Positions 22,601 through 34,427 are shown, counted from the first letter of the stretch. The stretch is DNA of 64,000 bases from Rusavskia elegans (GCA_011316305.1 SAUG01000006.1:1-64000), one strand, 5' to 3'. Made by a program: numbers and translations. The notes: generated from the letters alone by a model not told the origin.

Positions 22601-23729
22601 TACTTCGAGTATTGTGAAACTCTGTAGAGCAAAGTCCAAAAGGCTGCACAATTGGACTGCGCAGAACTGCCGCCCGGACTGTACTATCTTGCCAAAGTTC
22701 GACTTGGACAGTGACAATCTAGATCCACTCGTTGTTGTTTCACTGTTTGGGTCAGAGATCGCCCTCAAGAAGTTCCTGCAAGACTACAACGTTGACTGCA
22801 AGGAATCCTTGACTGATTCTGTCAAGGAAACCGTTCGGCAGATCCTTCGCAGCCACAATATCTCCCAACTAAGGATACTCTACCGCGACACTCAGATTGG
22901 GCCAAGGATTCGCACCTTGGACTTCTTTTGCCAAATCATGGGAGCATGGGCTCGACCAGATCGATATGGGGACTCGAAAGAGTGGGCAGGTTTATTTGAT
23001 CTTTTGGTTGACATCTTCGATATACCGATCCGGGAAGAGTGGGGCAATGAGCTTTTGTGTCAGGCCGTTGGCGAAGGTTGTCTCCCAATTGTCGAAAGAC
23101 TCTTTGAAGAAGCTGCTCACAACTCAGCCATGAGAAACGAACTCCTGCGAGACCCACAACGCGACTCTGGCTTCCGCCTATACAAACACCAGTCTGTTGG
23201 GGAAGCGGTCTGGAATAATCGCGTCGAGGTTCTTCCTTATCTGCTGCAACAAGACGGCATAGAGGTCCACCTTCGACACCGCGACTCTGGGGGATATAAC
23301 GTCCTCCACAAAGCGGCGCGTTACTGTAACCCGCGGGTGATGTCCCTTCTGATTTCATATTTCGGGGAAGGGGTGGAGCAAACCAGCAATGCTGGCGAAA
23401 CACCTTTGAGCCTTGTTGCTTTTACGTCCAGCTCGACGGTGGAGAGCAGAGAGTCAGCAAATGTGTTGATACTAGCCGGTGCAGATGTAAGAGCAGGCTA
23501 CACCGATGAGCCGAGTAATTGGTCTGAACCACTATGGATGGCAGCGAGATACGGCGACGTAGCGATGTGCCGGGTTCTGGTGGAAGTTGGTGGTGCGAAT
23601 CCTCGAAGCGTTCTGAGAATCAGCGACGATGGGCGGCCTTCCTTGATGGACCCAGGGGTGTCCGAGGAGTTGACTTCCGAGGTTTTGAACACCCTGTGCT
23701 CTTTGGCCGGCATGCATGTTCCAGCGTGA
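19616..23729 (+). pseudogene. NACHT-ankyrin NLR-like gene interrupted by an in-frame TAG
   Basis: Fungal STAND/NLR-type protein; relatives act in non-self recognition and programmed cell death. Supported exons are 20088-20433 (AGSADLWSAAYREAV, a typical N-terminal helical domain), 20580-20711, 20773-20998 and 21052-23729; their introns are canonical and in phase. The NACHT domain has Walker A GNMGCGKT (about 21211), Walker B LFIVIDGLDECD and the FFSSRP sensor. Directly after SSRP the frame meets TAG at 21639-21641, then continues open to 23729. The open part gives a winged-helix-like region (ILAVARRPLSILELGWAVS, VKLVHHSLKELIL) and ankyrin-like repeats from about 23050 (GGYNVLHKAARYCNPRVMSLL, LWMAARYGDVAMCRVLVE). 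A one-base C-to-T change of CAG would create this stop. The first exon (about 19616-19883) is uncertain because its best frame does not match the phase of the next exon. Either a pseudogene or a truncated NACHT product. Confidence 0.75.
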
Positions 23730-24329
23730 TTTGAGCAGATGAACTACGATCTATAGCTGCGTACAGTCTCACCAGCTGTTTTTTACGCCTCGCATTCTCA
23801 TTCTCCCAAAGAACCTTGGTGCCTCCCAGATCAAAAGATCCAGCACGACAACCACGATGTAGTTTTCGCACTAGAGAGATTAGCGCGATAGCCCGAGACT
23901 GAAGAAAATCAACTTCTAAGTTTCAGAAATTACAATCATTGCGATATCGACTCCTACCATTTTAGTCATGTCACTTTCAGGTGGTGACTACTGCGGATGA
24001 TGACCAGATATGGCGTTCGCTGAAATGTAGTCTTCATGCCAAGCATGCGCCAAGATGTGCCAAGATTGATCTAAAACGAAGCCGCCACGCGCGCGCTTAA
24101 TCGGAGCCCAATCTGCACCTAAACTAGCACTGAGGCACAGAGACAAGAGAATATTCTTCTCTCTTCCTCCCATTCGAATTGCATCACCCGCTTGCTCCAA
24201 CCATCGATAGAGCAGCGACAGCGAATTCTCTCCGACTACCTAGAGACCTCGTTGTCCCCAGAAGTCTCTTCTTCACCGACTACCCAATCTCGCCTGCCAG
24301 GTCTACAAGGCGAGCTTCATCCATCTACC
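23730..24329. other. Intergenic region and 5' UTR of the SR-protein gene
   Basis: 600 bases without a coding frame I can support. The right part is the presumed promoter and 5' UTR of the RRM gene. No repeat was noted. Confidence 0.4.
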
Positions 24330-26126
24330 ATGGCAGAAGTTTCCTCGACTCGCCTCTACCTAGGCAACCTCCCTCGCGATGGTAAGCAATTTGACACCAA
24401 CATCTATCTAGTCTTATCGAGAAGATCCCTTCACTTCTCTACGAGTGCAACTTGAGCCTGGTTTTTCGCCCTGGCTGTTTGGCAGCACGTCGACCATCTT
24501 GGGTGGCCATAGACCGGGTGGATCAGTGCCCCGTCATTGTTGTAGAGGACATGTGCTGATCCAGCCTTTTCTACCTTACAGTCACCAAGGAGGATATCCA
24601 AACCCACTTCAAGGAAGCACCTGGTACAATATCTGAGGTGAAGCTCATGAATGGTTTCGGCTTCATTGAATATGAGGATGCCATGGATGCCCGCGATGTC
24701 GTTCCTAGTAGGTCTTCTCGATCTGCAACTTCGTCGCCCGTTTTTTGTCCTAACATTTGCAATAGCTTACCGTGAGTATCTCGCCTTAGTCTATGGCGGT
24801 AGCTACATGCTGAGGAAGTCTCAAGACGGCTCCGATCTCAATGGATCCCGCTTGACCGTCCAATTCGCGCGTGGCGCTCGTCAGCGCAACGAATTTGCCG
24901 GTCCTCCGGAGCGTCCTCATCCTCGTCCACGCCGTACGGCCCACCGCATGCAGATTACTGGCCTTCCGGGCGAGACCAGCTGGCAGGTTAGCACCTCTTG
25001 ATCCCTTCCTTTGGTTCTTCGCTGTTGGACCTGGGCCTTTCTCCCTTGTGGCTCGTCTCTGAATCATTGCGTCAATATGTGGTTGCCCGTTCCGTACTTC
25101 CATTCGGCGCCATGCGATTCTCTCGTAGCCTCTACGGTCTGTGGGATGCATGGATCATGGCCACTATCTGATGTCTAGCACTGGGCTTCACACTGTGGGA
25201 TGGCGACCAGATGATCCTCCCAGTTCTCTTGTTGACCCTTTTCCGTTCTGTTGATCGCACTGCGGCCCACTTCATCTCCTGTCCTTTCTTGGAGGATCCG
25301 TGTTGTGCCTGTCGAGCTGCGTTTCTGGCAAGGCTTGCACTGTAGAGGAAGAGCCGATGCAGCTTCGATGGACTGGTGTCAGACGCTCCTGGACTTGGAC
25401 TTGGACTTACTTGGATCCTTAGGACCTCAAAGATTTCGCCCGCCGCTCTGGTCTTGATGTGGTTTACTCAGAGGTTGGACGCGATCGCGATGGCAAAGGG
25501 TGAGGCCGCGTCGGAGAGTTCCTTCACCTTACGTTCGCTAACTTAACCAAATCAGGTTTGTTGAGTTCGAGACTGCCGCCGATCTGAAAGTCGCAGTTGA
25601 CAAGCTCGACAACAACGAATTCAAAGGCGCTACCGTCGGCTGCGTGTCTGATGTCTGTCCCAACCCTATGATGACTTGCAGTTTGTTCACGGACTTACCA
25701 TGATCACAGCCTCAGGAAGAGATTCCGAGCAACCGTTACGGCCGTTCTCGCTCTCCACCACCGGGTCGTCGTCCTTACCCTCCGGAGAATGGATACTACG
25801 ACCGTCGCCCTCCGCCCCGGGATTACCCGCCACGTGCCCGTGATGACTACCGTCGTCGTAGCCCGCCACCACGTCACTATGACGAATACCCCCGTCACGA
25901 TCGTGGTTACCGATCTCCGCCACCCAGTCGCCCTGGCCGTGGGCCACCCATCGATGATCCGTACCCACCTGCTCGTGGAGGCTACGACCGTGATCCGTAC
26001 GCCGCCCCGCCACCCCGACGTCCCTACGACGATCCTTATGCTGCCAATGGATACGGGCGACCGAGGGAGCGAAGCCCTCCTCCAAGAGGATATGGCGGAT
26101 ACGATGAGCGGCCTCGTTACTGGTGA
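24330..26126 (+). CDS. SR-type splicing factor with two RRMs (Srp2/SRSF1-like)
   Basis: Nuclear pre-mRNA splicing factor of 311 residues in seven exons: 24330-24381, 24582-24707, a 6-nt exon 24766-24771, 24826-24986, 25423-25499, 25556-25652 and 25710-26126. RRM1 starts STRLYLGNLPRDVTKEDI, with RNP1 around GFGFIEYEDAMDARD and the strand HGSDLNGSRLTVQFARG. RRM2 carries SWQDLKD, the invariant heptapeptide of the pseudo-RRM of SR proteins, split by the 436-nt intron between Q and D. The C-terminus is Arg/Ser/Pro/Tyr-rich (GRSRSPPPGRRP, DYRRRSPPPR). The 6-nt exon supplies part of TYH; without it the conserved RRM1 strand is lost. Introns 1 (200 nt) and 4 (436 nt) are much longer than others in the window. 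Their retention gives early stops, as in self-regulating SR genes; that link is inference. Confidence 0.9.
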
Positions 26127-27093
26127 TTGCTCCTCCCTATCCCCTTGCTCATTTTGAGCTATTGCAAGGTGACACATCGGAAGATGGGATCTTTCCGATG
26201 ACTTGAATGGGGCTTATTATCTCAGAACATCCCATGTCCACTTTCAGCAGCAAAATGACGCTTTCATCAAGGGAACTCGTGTCAAGAGGTGGGAGATTTC
26301 GGTCTGAAAACCACGGGTGTCATCGACCAAGGATTCATCGAAAGGGGAAGTGAATGTGAGTACATACAGAAGCAAAGGCAGTTGTCGGTTGAAAAGGAAA
26401 TTCATAATGTAACGATCGAGTTGTCCTCGGAGATCCAGGTTTGTGGATTTCTAAAGAGATACTCCCGGAATCATACGGGTTCCAAGGGGAGCAAGTAGAG
26501 AATGCATGCCTTTGAAATTTGCTGGACTCTCCATCTGTCGAATGGTCGCAGTGCGTTCCGTCACAGGGATCATCGCTTCGGAAAATGTCGTGTTCGTGCA
26601 TTAAATGATTTAACGTTTCCTTTTGGTATGATGACTCTTTGCCAGAATATTGTGATCTGAGGATGATACTCACGTGAGAAGATAGGATACGTCAATTGAG
26701 GGCCTTGCTGGCAGATAGGAGTAAAAGTGCAGTTACCGAGAGGTCATAGAGGAGAGGTCACGGACAAAGAATAGCGATAGATTTGGTGGTGCACCTAGCA
26801 ATAGCACAAGCATTTCACATTCAACATGATAGGGATTGAGTCTACAGGAATCAATTTCAATTCCATGTAATACCAAAATCTCTTTTTATCTACAACATAC
26901 TCAAGATAATAATCCTATAGTCTCGGAAACCCATGCTCATGTCCCAATCGCTTGTAGTCGATTACTCCCTCCCACCTAAAAAAAATGCCCAGCCTTATGG
27001 GTTCAAACCTAAGGTATCCTGCAAAACGCCAACGTCAAACGGGTCAGTGTCAATCTCGTGGAACGACAACCCTGCGAAACTTCGAGGGAAGCT
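26127..27093. other. Convergent intergenic region, no gene seen
   Basis: About 970 bases between the 3' ends of the SR-protein and FolB genes. It holds their 3' UTRs. No coding signature, tRNA or repeat was recognised. Confidence 0.45.
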
Positions 27094-28776
27094 TCAGAAC
27101 GCTTCTCCAATACTAACATCATCCCTTGCGTTCCCAACTTCCTTTTTGAGCTCCCCGTCGTGATCGAAATAAGACGCGTCAGACAGTGTCTTTGACTTCG
27201 GCGAGTTCGTCTTTGATAGTTTCGGGGTCTCGTGGAAAGTACCCGGCATGCCCGTGCCGCCATCAACTACTTCCTTTTCAGTCCCGTTGACAGAGAATGG
27301 AGGCTGGGCATCGTGGAGCAGGGATGTGTTTGGGACAGCGCCAAACATGCTACTCGAGTCCGAGATACGGGGAGCGGTGTTGTTTGTATCAGACGGGCTG
27401 AAAGGTGGAGGGCCACTTTCATAATCATCCTGGCCATTCAGATATAATCTGTTGCTTTTTGGAGATTGGAATTCGGGCCGTCTGCCACTCGCAAAGTCAC
27501 GCGATTTGACTGGTGAGTTCACCGGTGATATCTGGTCGATGGAACCGTCAACGTAGTAAGAGGCCGAGTCTCCTGACTGGGATAGAGAATGGGAGGGTTT
27601 TGCCCGGCTGGACGAGGGACTCATGGCCATATTTGCATTGGGGGTCAATGGTTGTGGGGTCGATACAGATCGAGCTGAAGCTACTCCACTATCTTTGGAT
27701 TCCTGTGTCAGTAATCGGCAGCGTTCGAGAGACAGAAGGACCCACCAGTATGCCCCTCCGAGCCGTTCCCTTTCCGCTTCATGTCTGTGTATTGTTCGAT
27801 CGTAGGAGCTTGATGCATCGGTGGATAGCTAGTTCCACCAGCTCTAGGTGTGGCTTCGTCTTTCGCCTTTGTACGCTTGTATTGGTCCAGCGTCATGCGT
27901 GGTCGGGAGGCTTCAGATGTTCGCTCGCTATCCGGACGACCCGAATATGACTCTTTCCGCCGGGTAATCTCGACTCCAGCTCCTTCGACAAATGAAAGGG
28001 CGCTCGGTTTCTCCACGGATACCGTAATCTCCTGGACAGGAAAGCTATCGAGAGCGGTCTTGGCAATGCGCGCCGCCAGTGCTTCGAGTGTCTCGAACGA
28101 TGAGTATTCCACGACCTGCTTCTGAGTTTAGGAGAGCAATCAAGCCAATGAAGTACATATCCAAACCTACCTCACAAACTCTGTTCACCAGCGTCCTCCA
28201 GTTCTCGCTTGGGCCCTCCTTTGCCTCGAAGGTCCTGGGATCGATGGCCGGAAGCCGTAGATCGACATTGACGCTTTGCTTCACCAGCCTCTCATGCTTG
28301 TTGACGCCGATGATGCAAGCCAACTTCAACCCCTTGATTGAATATGATCTCGTATCAACATGGCGGACCTGTGGCACACCGTTCTCCTCATAGCGGTCTT
28401 TCTTGCGGATGGTATGGGTCACCTCGAGTCCACCCTCGACCCTCAACAATGCTTTAGGTGCCAATGCTTGCAATTTGGTATCCTCGCCGGGCCAGAAAGC
28501 GGCGAAGGTGGTCAGGACGGTGATGAGATGTTGGAGGTTATTGAAAGTCTTGCCGTCCAACTGAGAGGTGATTTCCTTGGACATCTGGCCATAGCTGAAG
28601 GTATCATTGATGTCATCGGAGGTGCTGGAGGTGGAGGTATCGATCTTGACCCGGATGTTGAGGATGATGGGCTGGACTTTGTCATTTCTGCCCCAGGCAT
28701 CAGGACCGATGACGGCGGCGATGTTGAGATTGCGGAGGTAGATGGTGTCTAACTGAGAAGGGTAGATGGCAGCCAT
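27094..28776 (-). CDS. Double FolB (dihydroneopterin aldolase-like) protein with disordered tail
   Basis: Contains two FolB folds, the fold of dihydroneopterin aldolase in folate synthesis. It lacks the HPPK and DHPS domains of the trifunctional fungal Fol1, so a catalytic role in folate synthesis is not assured. Exons are 28171-28776, 27746-28121 and 27094-27692; introns 28122-28170 and 27693-27745 are in phase, giving 526 residues. The first FolB unit begins DTIYLRNLNIAAVIGPDAWG (about residues 10-135), the second SIKGLKLACIIGVNKHERL (about 155-270). The last 230 residues are disordered, Ser/Pro-rich and contain several SP sites. The start at 28776 has a good context (GCCATGGCT); an in-frame ATG at 28818 would add 14 residues. 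Confidence 0.85.
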
Positions 28777-30480
28777 GGCAGTCGAGGTTTCCACAGGATA
28801 CGGTACCGGGAGTCCCAATGATAAGACTCTTGTGGAAGGGGGAAAAGCGGAAGGCTGCGGCTAGCAGATTCTAAGTGACCTGATCCGAAACGGGGTGTAC
28901 TACCTTCCCTGCATGGAGAAAAGATCCGTGTGGTGAAACGATGTGGAATGATGTTGCGGGGGGTTTCAGATAGGGTGCTTGTGAAGAAGTCGACAGCAAG
29001 AAGTGAGTGAGGGTGAGATGTGGATGGCGTCATGGATTATGCCTCTGGCTGCAAGCTCGCTTTTCTTTGTTCTTGCATCCCGAAGTTTCGGCCTTCGGGG
29101 TTCTTATCGTCGGGCTTTAAGGACGCTATGAAAGCAAGTGCGGCTGAAAGCGGAAGCTTATCGTCCCGATCCTAGCATTATCACCACGGTGCATCTTGTT
29201 TCATTTGCTGACAGGCAATCGTCTTCTCTACGTACCACTACCACGGGACACAGATATATCGTGCGTCAATACCCGTCAACAGTCGATTTATGCATAGTGG
29301 ATTGTTATCCCTTCCGCTGCTACAGAGGATCGCTGCGGAATCATGTTCCGCTTTCTAACCCCCGAATCGGCGAAAGGGATAACCATACCGTACTTAGTCA
29401 GGTCTTTCATGAAGGACCACGCAGCCGTGGATTTAAGGCGGACATACCCCTCATGAAAAACCTGACCAAGTATTTATTGAGGCCTTCAGCTTGAAGGTTA
29501 TATTAGACGACGTGTGTTTCAAGCCCAGTCAGTTGAAGGAACGATTCGGGCGAAAAGATATGAAGATATAGGGAAGCAAAAGCCTGTACCGTCGACTCAA
29601 TGAACACATGTTTACATCTAATACTACAAGGTCCTTGGATCTATAAGTACGCATAGAAGGCCCAGGAATGCGCACCACAGAGACAAACCCAAAGTATTAA
29701 GGCCCAGTTTCTCCGGAGGGATACGGAGGAACAAGCGATATCTCCACCAGTGTGCGTAGATGCAGAAGAATGGGCTGTGGATGTTTGCATTTGCGGAATG
29801 TGAATACGAATCACGGCGAAGGAAGGATATACTCTCTCCGGTGTCGTAATGCATTGCGGTAGTCGAGCCAAAATATTCAGCTGGATGGCAACGATTGCTC
29901 TACTCTGACTGATTTTGCAATCTCCAGGGCCCAGATCGGTGTCTTCTCAATACTTCGATATCTTAGCATCAGTTGTACCCAACTGAAATTGCCGATGCTG
30001 GTCGAAAATCCCATGGTGCTACGAGGTTTCACCGACGCGGCTCGTTGACCACTGACACTGTGCCGAAGCCTAATGATAAAGTGACCACGTCAGCGAATGT
30101 AGGCATGACAGCAGTTGAATAGCGAACAAGGGCATGGATACGAGGTCAGACTGTTGAGCTTGAATATTTGGTTTGTGAGATCATGGTTGATCAGAAGTTA
30201 TCGTTTGAAGTAGGAAGTCATCATGTAGTACGAAGGAGAACACTCAATGAAATGTTTCTCTTACCTACAGTCGAAGCTGAAGCCATATGTAGTCTGATAT
30301 TCGGTAAGAAAATCTTGTGATACTGGATTTGACCGCCTGACTGAAGGCTTGGCGTACATCATCCACATATTGTTAGTCTACTCCAACGTCCCCCTCCAGA
30401 CAAACAGATTGTAAACAATAACCATCATTCTCCAAGGGAACAGCTCAAGCATCACTCGTTAGAATTCAAACACCGCCATA
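28777..30480. other. Long divergent intergenic region with one inverted repeat
   Basis: 1.7 kb between the FolB gene and NTF2, transcribed apart. No open frame with a recognisable domain. The one clear structure is the imperfect palindrome at 29391-29472. Promoters for both genes should lie at the two ends. Confidence 0.45.
29391..29472. repeat. Imperfect inverted repeat, 25-nt arms
   Basis: Left arm 29391-29415 and right arm 29448-29472 are reverse complements at 22 of 25 positions. All three mismatches are transitions and would pair as G-U in one of the two possible RNAs. The core is GTCAGGT..TTTCATGA. The 32-nt loop contains a small CCACG...CGTGG stem. It could be a MITE fragment or the template of a structured RNA. 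Confidence 0.55.
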
Positions 30481-31277
30481 ATGACAGGTATGTGCTCCCA
30501 CAGCTCACGAGCTGCGCGGATTCTTGTTGCGCCGCAGCTGGCCCCCTACTACCTTGTCTAATGGGAGTAATCCACTGACAAGAGGCGCCTAGATTATCAA
30601 GGCATCGCCCGTAAGCCGCATCCTCTATCATTGAAAACGACCGGAAGCAGCATGTATGGCATAGAAGACACAAGGAGCGCTGAACATAGCTTGCAGAACA
30701 ATTCACCCAATTCTACTACAGCACCTTTGACGACAACCGATCGAATCTCGCGGCCCTATATGTACGTTATATGCCACTGAACTTTCGAGTCGCAAGCGAA
30801 TGGGGGACAATTGGTCCTCATCGGAGCTGACGGGGGATACGATATATCAGCGCGACCAATCCATGCTCACGTTCGAGAGCGCATCTGTACAAGGGACTTC
30901 GGGAATAGTACAAAAACTCAAGGTATGTAACCCACCTTGGGTTCGGAAACGCCAAGTGCATCGCGCTGACGAGACGTTCTGTCCAGGATCTGCCTTTCCA
31001 AAAGGTCAAACACGCAGTGCAAACGCTTGATGCGCAGCCATCGAGCGGAGAAGGCGGCATCATCGTCATGGTCACAGGCGCGCTCATGGTACGACTTTCT
31101 CCTTCCAGCCAGATGCACAAGAAGGGATGGGCCTGATTGTTTGGAACCTCACTGACCTGCTTTAAGGTTGATGATGAAGAACGCCCTATGAACTATACCC
31201 AAGTTTTCCAGCTCCTGCCCGACGGCGCCGGCAGCTATTTCGTCTTTAACGATATGTTCAAACTGATTTACGGCTGA
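30481..31277 (+). CDS. ntf2: Nuclear transport factor 2
   Basis: Carries Ran-GDP into the nucleus by binding FxFG nucleoporins and Ran. Six coding exons: 30481-30487, 30593-30610, 30697-30761, 30851-30922, 30987-31088 and 31167-31277, totalling 124 residues, the normal NTF2 length. The first coding exon is only 7 nt (ATGACAG). Conserved segments are FTQFYYSTFDDNR, LAALYRDQSMLTFE, GTSGIVQKLKDLPFQKVKH, TLDAQPS and the C-terminal YTQVFQLLPDGAGSYFVFND. All introns are GT-AG (105, 86, 89, 64, 78 nt) and in phase. The gene is intact and single-domain. It converges with the Pex14 gene. Confidence 0.95.
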
Positions 31278-31668
31278 AGTTTCTTTGCTGGAGAGGAGAG
31301 GATGGATATGATGGACATTTGCATCGGAGTTCTTGTTGCGTGGGGTAGTGATGTACTAAAGCATGCCATAGATGAAGTGGAATGATATGAAAGAGATAGT
31401 CTTCCGGGGATTATTTTCATCTCCGGACAAGAGATGGACTGGGAATTTTCAGGTCGGCCAATCAAATCCGAAGAACCGCCAAAGTTGCCTCTCTCACATA
31501 CTTGTCTTGAAATATCATCATAGGAATCCAGAGAGACTCGCCTACTTCCGCTCAGTGTGTCCGCTGAGATGACCAAAAGCCTTTCCAATCAGTAGATTGG
31601 GTGTATTTGGATATGATAGATAAGATACAACATACGCTCCTCCATCTCGAAACTTCCCAGCTCCACGT
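31278..31668. other. Short convergent spacer
   Basis: 391 bases between the NTF2 and Pex14 stop codons, presumably the two 3' UTRs. Nothing else seen. Confidence 0.4.
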
Positions 31669-32938
31669 CTACGTCGCACTTCCTTCCCCACTGCCGCTGC
31701 CACTCCCACTCCCCTCTCCTTTTCCACCCGTCGCAGCCATCTGCCACGCCGGTATAGCAGCCTTTCCGCCCCTGACTAACCCACTTCCGCCCGTACTACC
31801 CTCCCGCCTTGCTGGCGCCATCTTATCTCCCATCTCTGATCCCTCGTACGAAGCTTTGCCAGCCGCAACCTTCCCACCAAGCCCAACCGCATCCACGGTG
31901 CCACTAGCTCTCCTTTCCAGAGCGTCGCGTTCGAAGTTCGGCGGGGGTGGATTCGACAAATTGCGTAGAACGTTCGGGTTAGCTCTCGATGGAGAAGTGG
32001 ATGTTGAGGAGGACGATTGAGGTTGGAGGTTCTGACTATTACTGTTATTAATAGATGATGGGGTCGTCGTAGGATTGCCGACGCGTGTAGCAAGTAGTTT
32101 CTTCAAGCTCTTCACCTCCTCCCTCAGCTCCTCTAACCGACTATCACTTTGCGTCTTCCACCCTTCTAACGCCTTTGGCACTAGATCCCGTAATGAATGC
32201 ACCTGATCGGCGATCATTCTGTTTTCCGTCTCCCGTTTCTTATTCCCATCTTTCAGATCCTCGACGACTTGGTTAACGGCGTCAAGAGATGTGTCAACCT
32301 TTTTCGTCCTTTCTTCTTCGCTTTTCTTGATTTCTGATGTATCGGTGGCAAGCTGATCGATCAAAGCGAAGGCGCGGGCGAAAGATGCATCGATAGAGGC
32401 TTTGTCCGATTCGAGCTGTGGGGGGGTTGGCGGCGAGATTAGGGGTACGATGTAGCGGCGGGATAGGGCATAAAGGGTGTAGCCAAGGGTGGAGGTAAGG
32501 GTTGCGACGATAAAGTAGTCACGCCAATCACGGCGGGGAGGTCTATATTATTCGGTGAGTAGCTAAGACTGTAGATGAGGAAGGATGTATTCACTCCAGA
32601 GGCTGTGACCAAGGAATGTTTGGATAGGGACCATAGCCGTAGCCATAGCCGTTTGGCTGTCTTATCATCTGCTGATTCGAATAGCCGTGATTCTGTGGAG
32701 GTGAAGGGGCGGTTGTTGTTTGCAAGGACGAGTCGCCAGCTCGTGTGAGAGCGACATCGATTTCTTCTTGAGTGAGATTCTTCGATTGAAGGAACGCTAT
32801 CCGTTTGTCGAGAGAGGAGCCGATTACTGAAGGATCTTGAAGGACTGCAAGGTCAAGTCAGAAGCTTGCATCTGAAGCGGAATGATCGTGAGTGGGCGTA
32901 CAAGACACGGCAGAGGAGATCAAGTCTTCCCGGACCAT
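31669..32938 (-). CDS. pex14: Peroxin-14, peroxisomal import docking protein
   Basis: Membrane docking factor for the cargo receptor Pex5 at the peroxisome. Exons are 32902-32938, 32595-32844 and 31669-32542; introns 32845-32901 and 32543-32594 keep frame, giving 386 residues. The conserved N-terminal Pex5-binding domain begins REDLISSAVSFLQDPSVIGS (residues 3-22) and ends near LTQEEIDVALTRAG. One hydrophobic segment follows (YFIVATLTSTLGYTLYALS, about residues 105-123). Next is a long coiled coil (about 150-245, IKKSEEERTKKVDTSLDAVN and following). The tail is disordered, ending in Gly-Ser repeats encoded by a simple-sequence tract. It shares a 241-bp divergent promoter region with the DUF1749 hydrolase gene. 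Confidence 0.92.
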
Positions 32939-33179
32939 TGTGACGAACGTGCCACAGTTGAAGCCAAGTCGAGTAGTGAGTGATCAACTTCAAATCTGAA
33001 CAAAGGCTGATCTGCGGATTACAACGAAAAGTTGTCGTCCAGAAAAGTTGCCGAGGTTCGGCAGCTCTAGACGATCAGGATGTCAGGCGTAGCGGCGATC
33101 TTCCGCTGCACGTCACTAGTCCCTTACATCCCACCTCATCCCACGTGCTGCCATGGTACTGTCATCACCTCCCGGCAAA
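32939..33179. promoter_or_regulatory. Bidirectional promoter region, pex14 / DUF1749 hydrolase
   Basis: The start codons of the two divergent genes are 241 bp apart, so both 5' UTRs and promoters must lie here. No specific factor site is claimed. Confidence 0.5.
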
Positions 33180-34151
33180 ATGAGCACAATCAAAGCCCCA
33201 GGGATATTACACAGATATGTACGATTCGTACATCCATTTCACAAAATCCACTGAGACATGATATAGACCACTCATCTCCTTGCCTTTGAGCATACTCGGG
33301 AAGGTCTCTCACCCAACAACAGTCTCCTGTTCGTCGGAGGCCTCAACCAAGGTTTCTTGACGATCCCATACGCCCAAGATCTAGCCGCTGCTCTGCCTCC
33401 TTCCTATTCATTCGTCGAAGTCCTTCTCTCGTCTGCCTATTCCGGCTGGGGTCACTCATCCATCAGCCAGGATGTATATGAATTGGGGCAATGCGTGGAA
33501 TACTTCCAGTCGCTGCGGCCAGGTGGGAAGGTGGTCTTGATGGGCAATTCGACAGGGTGTCAAGATGTCTTGTGCTATCTTTCTTATGAAGGATCGAGAC
33601 CGAAAGTCGACGGTGGAATACTGCAAGCGCCCGTCAGCGACCGGGAGGGGATCCAGATGATCTATCCAGCAGAGGAGTATAAGAGATATAATGAGATGGC
33701 CCAGCAATGGGTCAAAGAAGGCAAAGGGGATCATATGCTGCCAAACGAAGTTTCACTTTCTCTACTGGGTGCCAGGGTCACCGCCAACAGGTGGTTGAGT
33801 CTTGCTTCGCCAGGTCCGGAACATGCAGGTGAAGATGATCTCTTCAGTAGTGACCTGGGGGATGGAAGGTTCCGATCGACCTTCGGGATGGCAGGGAAAA
33901 GAGGTGTAGCGTTGCTGATTCTATTCAGTGGTAACGACGGGTTCGTACCAAAAGCAGTCGACAAACAAGCTTTGGTTGCTAGGATGGAGAAAGCTTTTGT
34001 GGATGCAGGGGGGCAGCTCGGCGGAGGATCTGGTGTCCTGTTGAATGCATCACATACGGTTAAGGACGTCGGCGAAGCCCGTGACGAATTGCTGAAACGT
34101 GTCAAAAACTTTGTCGATAGCATAGACAAGGGCACTTTAGGAACAAATTAG
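33180..34151 (+). CDS. DUF1749 (UPF0613) alpha/beta-hydrolase
   Basis: Fungal alpha/beta-hydrolase of the DUF1749 family, substrate unknown, 307 residues. Exon 1 is 33180-33218 (MSTIKAPGILHRY), the intron 33219-33266 (GTACGA...TATAG) and exon 2 33267-34151. The join gives GILHRYTTHLLAFEH, as in the family. SLLFVGGLNQGFLTIPY forms the oxyanion-hole region. MGNSTGCQD is the nucleophile elbow with Ser in GNSTG. An acidic region follows in LLILFSGNDGFVP, and the likely catalytic His lies in NASHTVKD near residue 280. The full triad is therefore visible, though the assignment of the acid is inference. No signal peptide, so probably cytosolic. Confidence 0.85.
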
Positions 34152-34427
34152 GCGATGCAAGATGGTCATCATAGCATCTAGGTTTGGGCAGCAATAAGAC
34201 GCAAGCCTCCAGGTGAGGGACAAAAAGCTGTTTTCAAGATTCTCAACTATGCATAGCGATAAGCTAGCAGACTGAATGCAGCAGTGCAGTCCCACCGATG
34301 CTTCCAGCTTTAACAGGACGTGTAAAGATGCAGTAAGAGGAAAAGTCTAAGTAGAGGATGGGATAAGAATGCTCTCAGAAAGAAGCGTTTCAGCGGAAGC
34401 GGAATGAGGATCCTACTCAGTACATTA

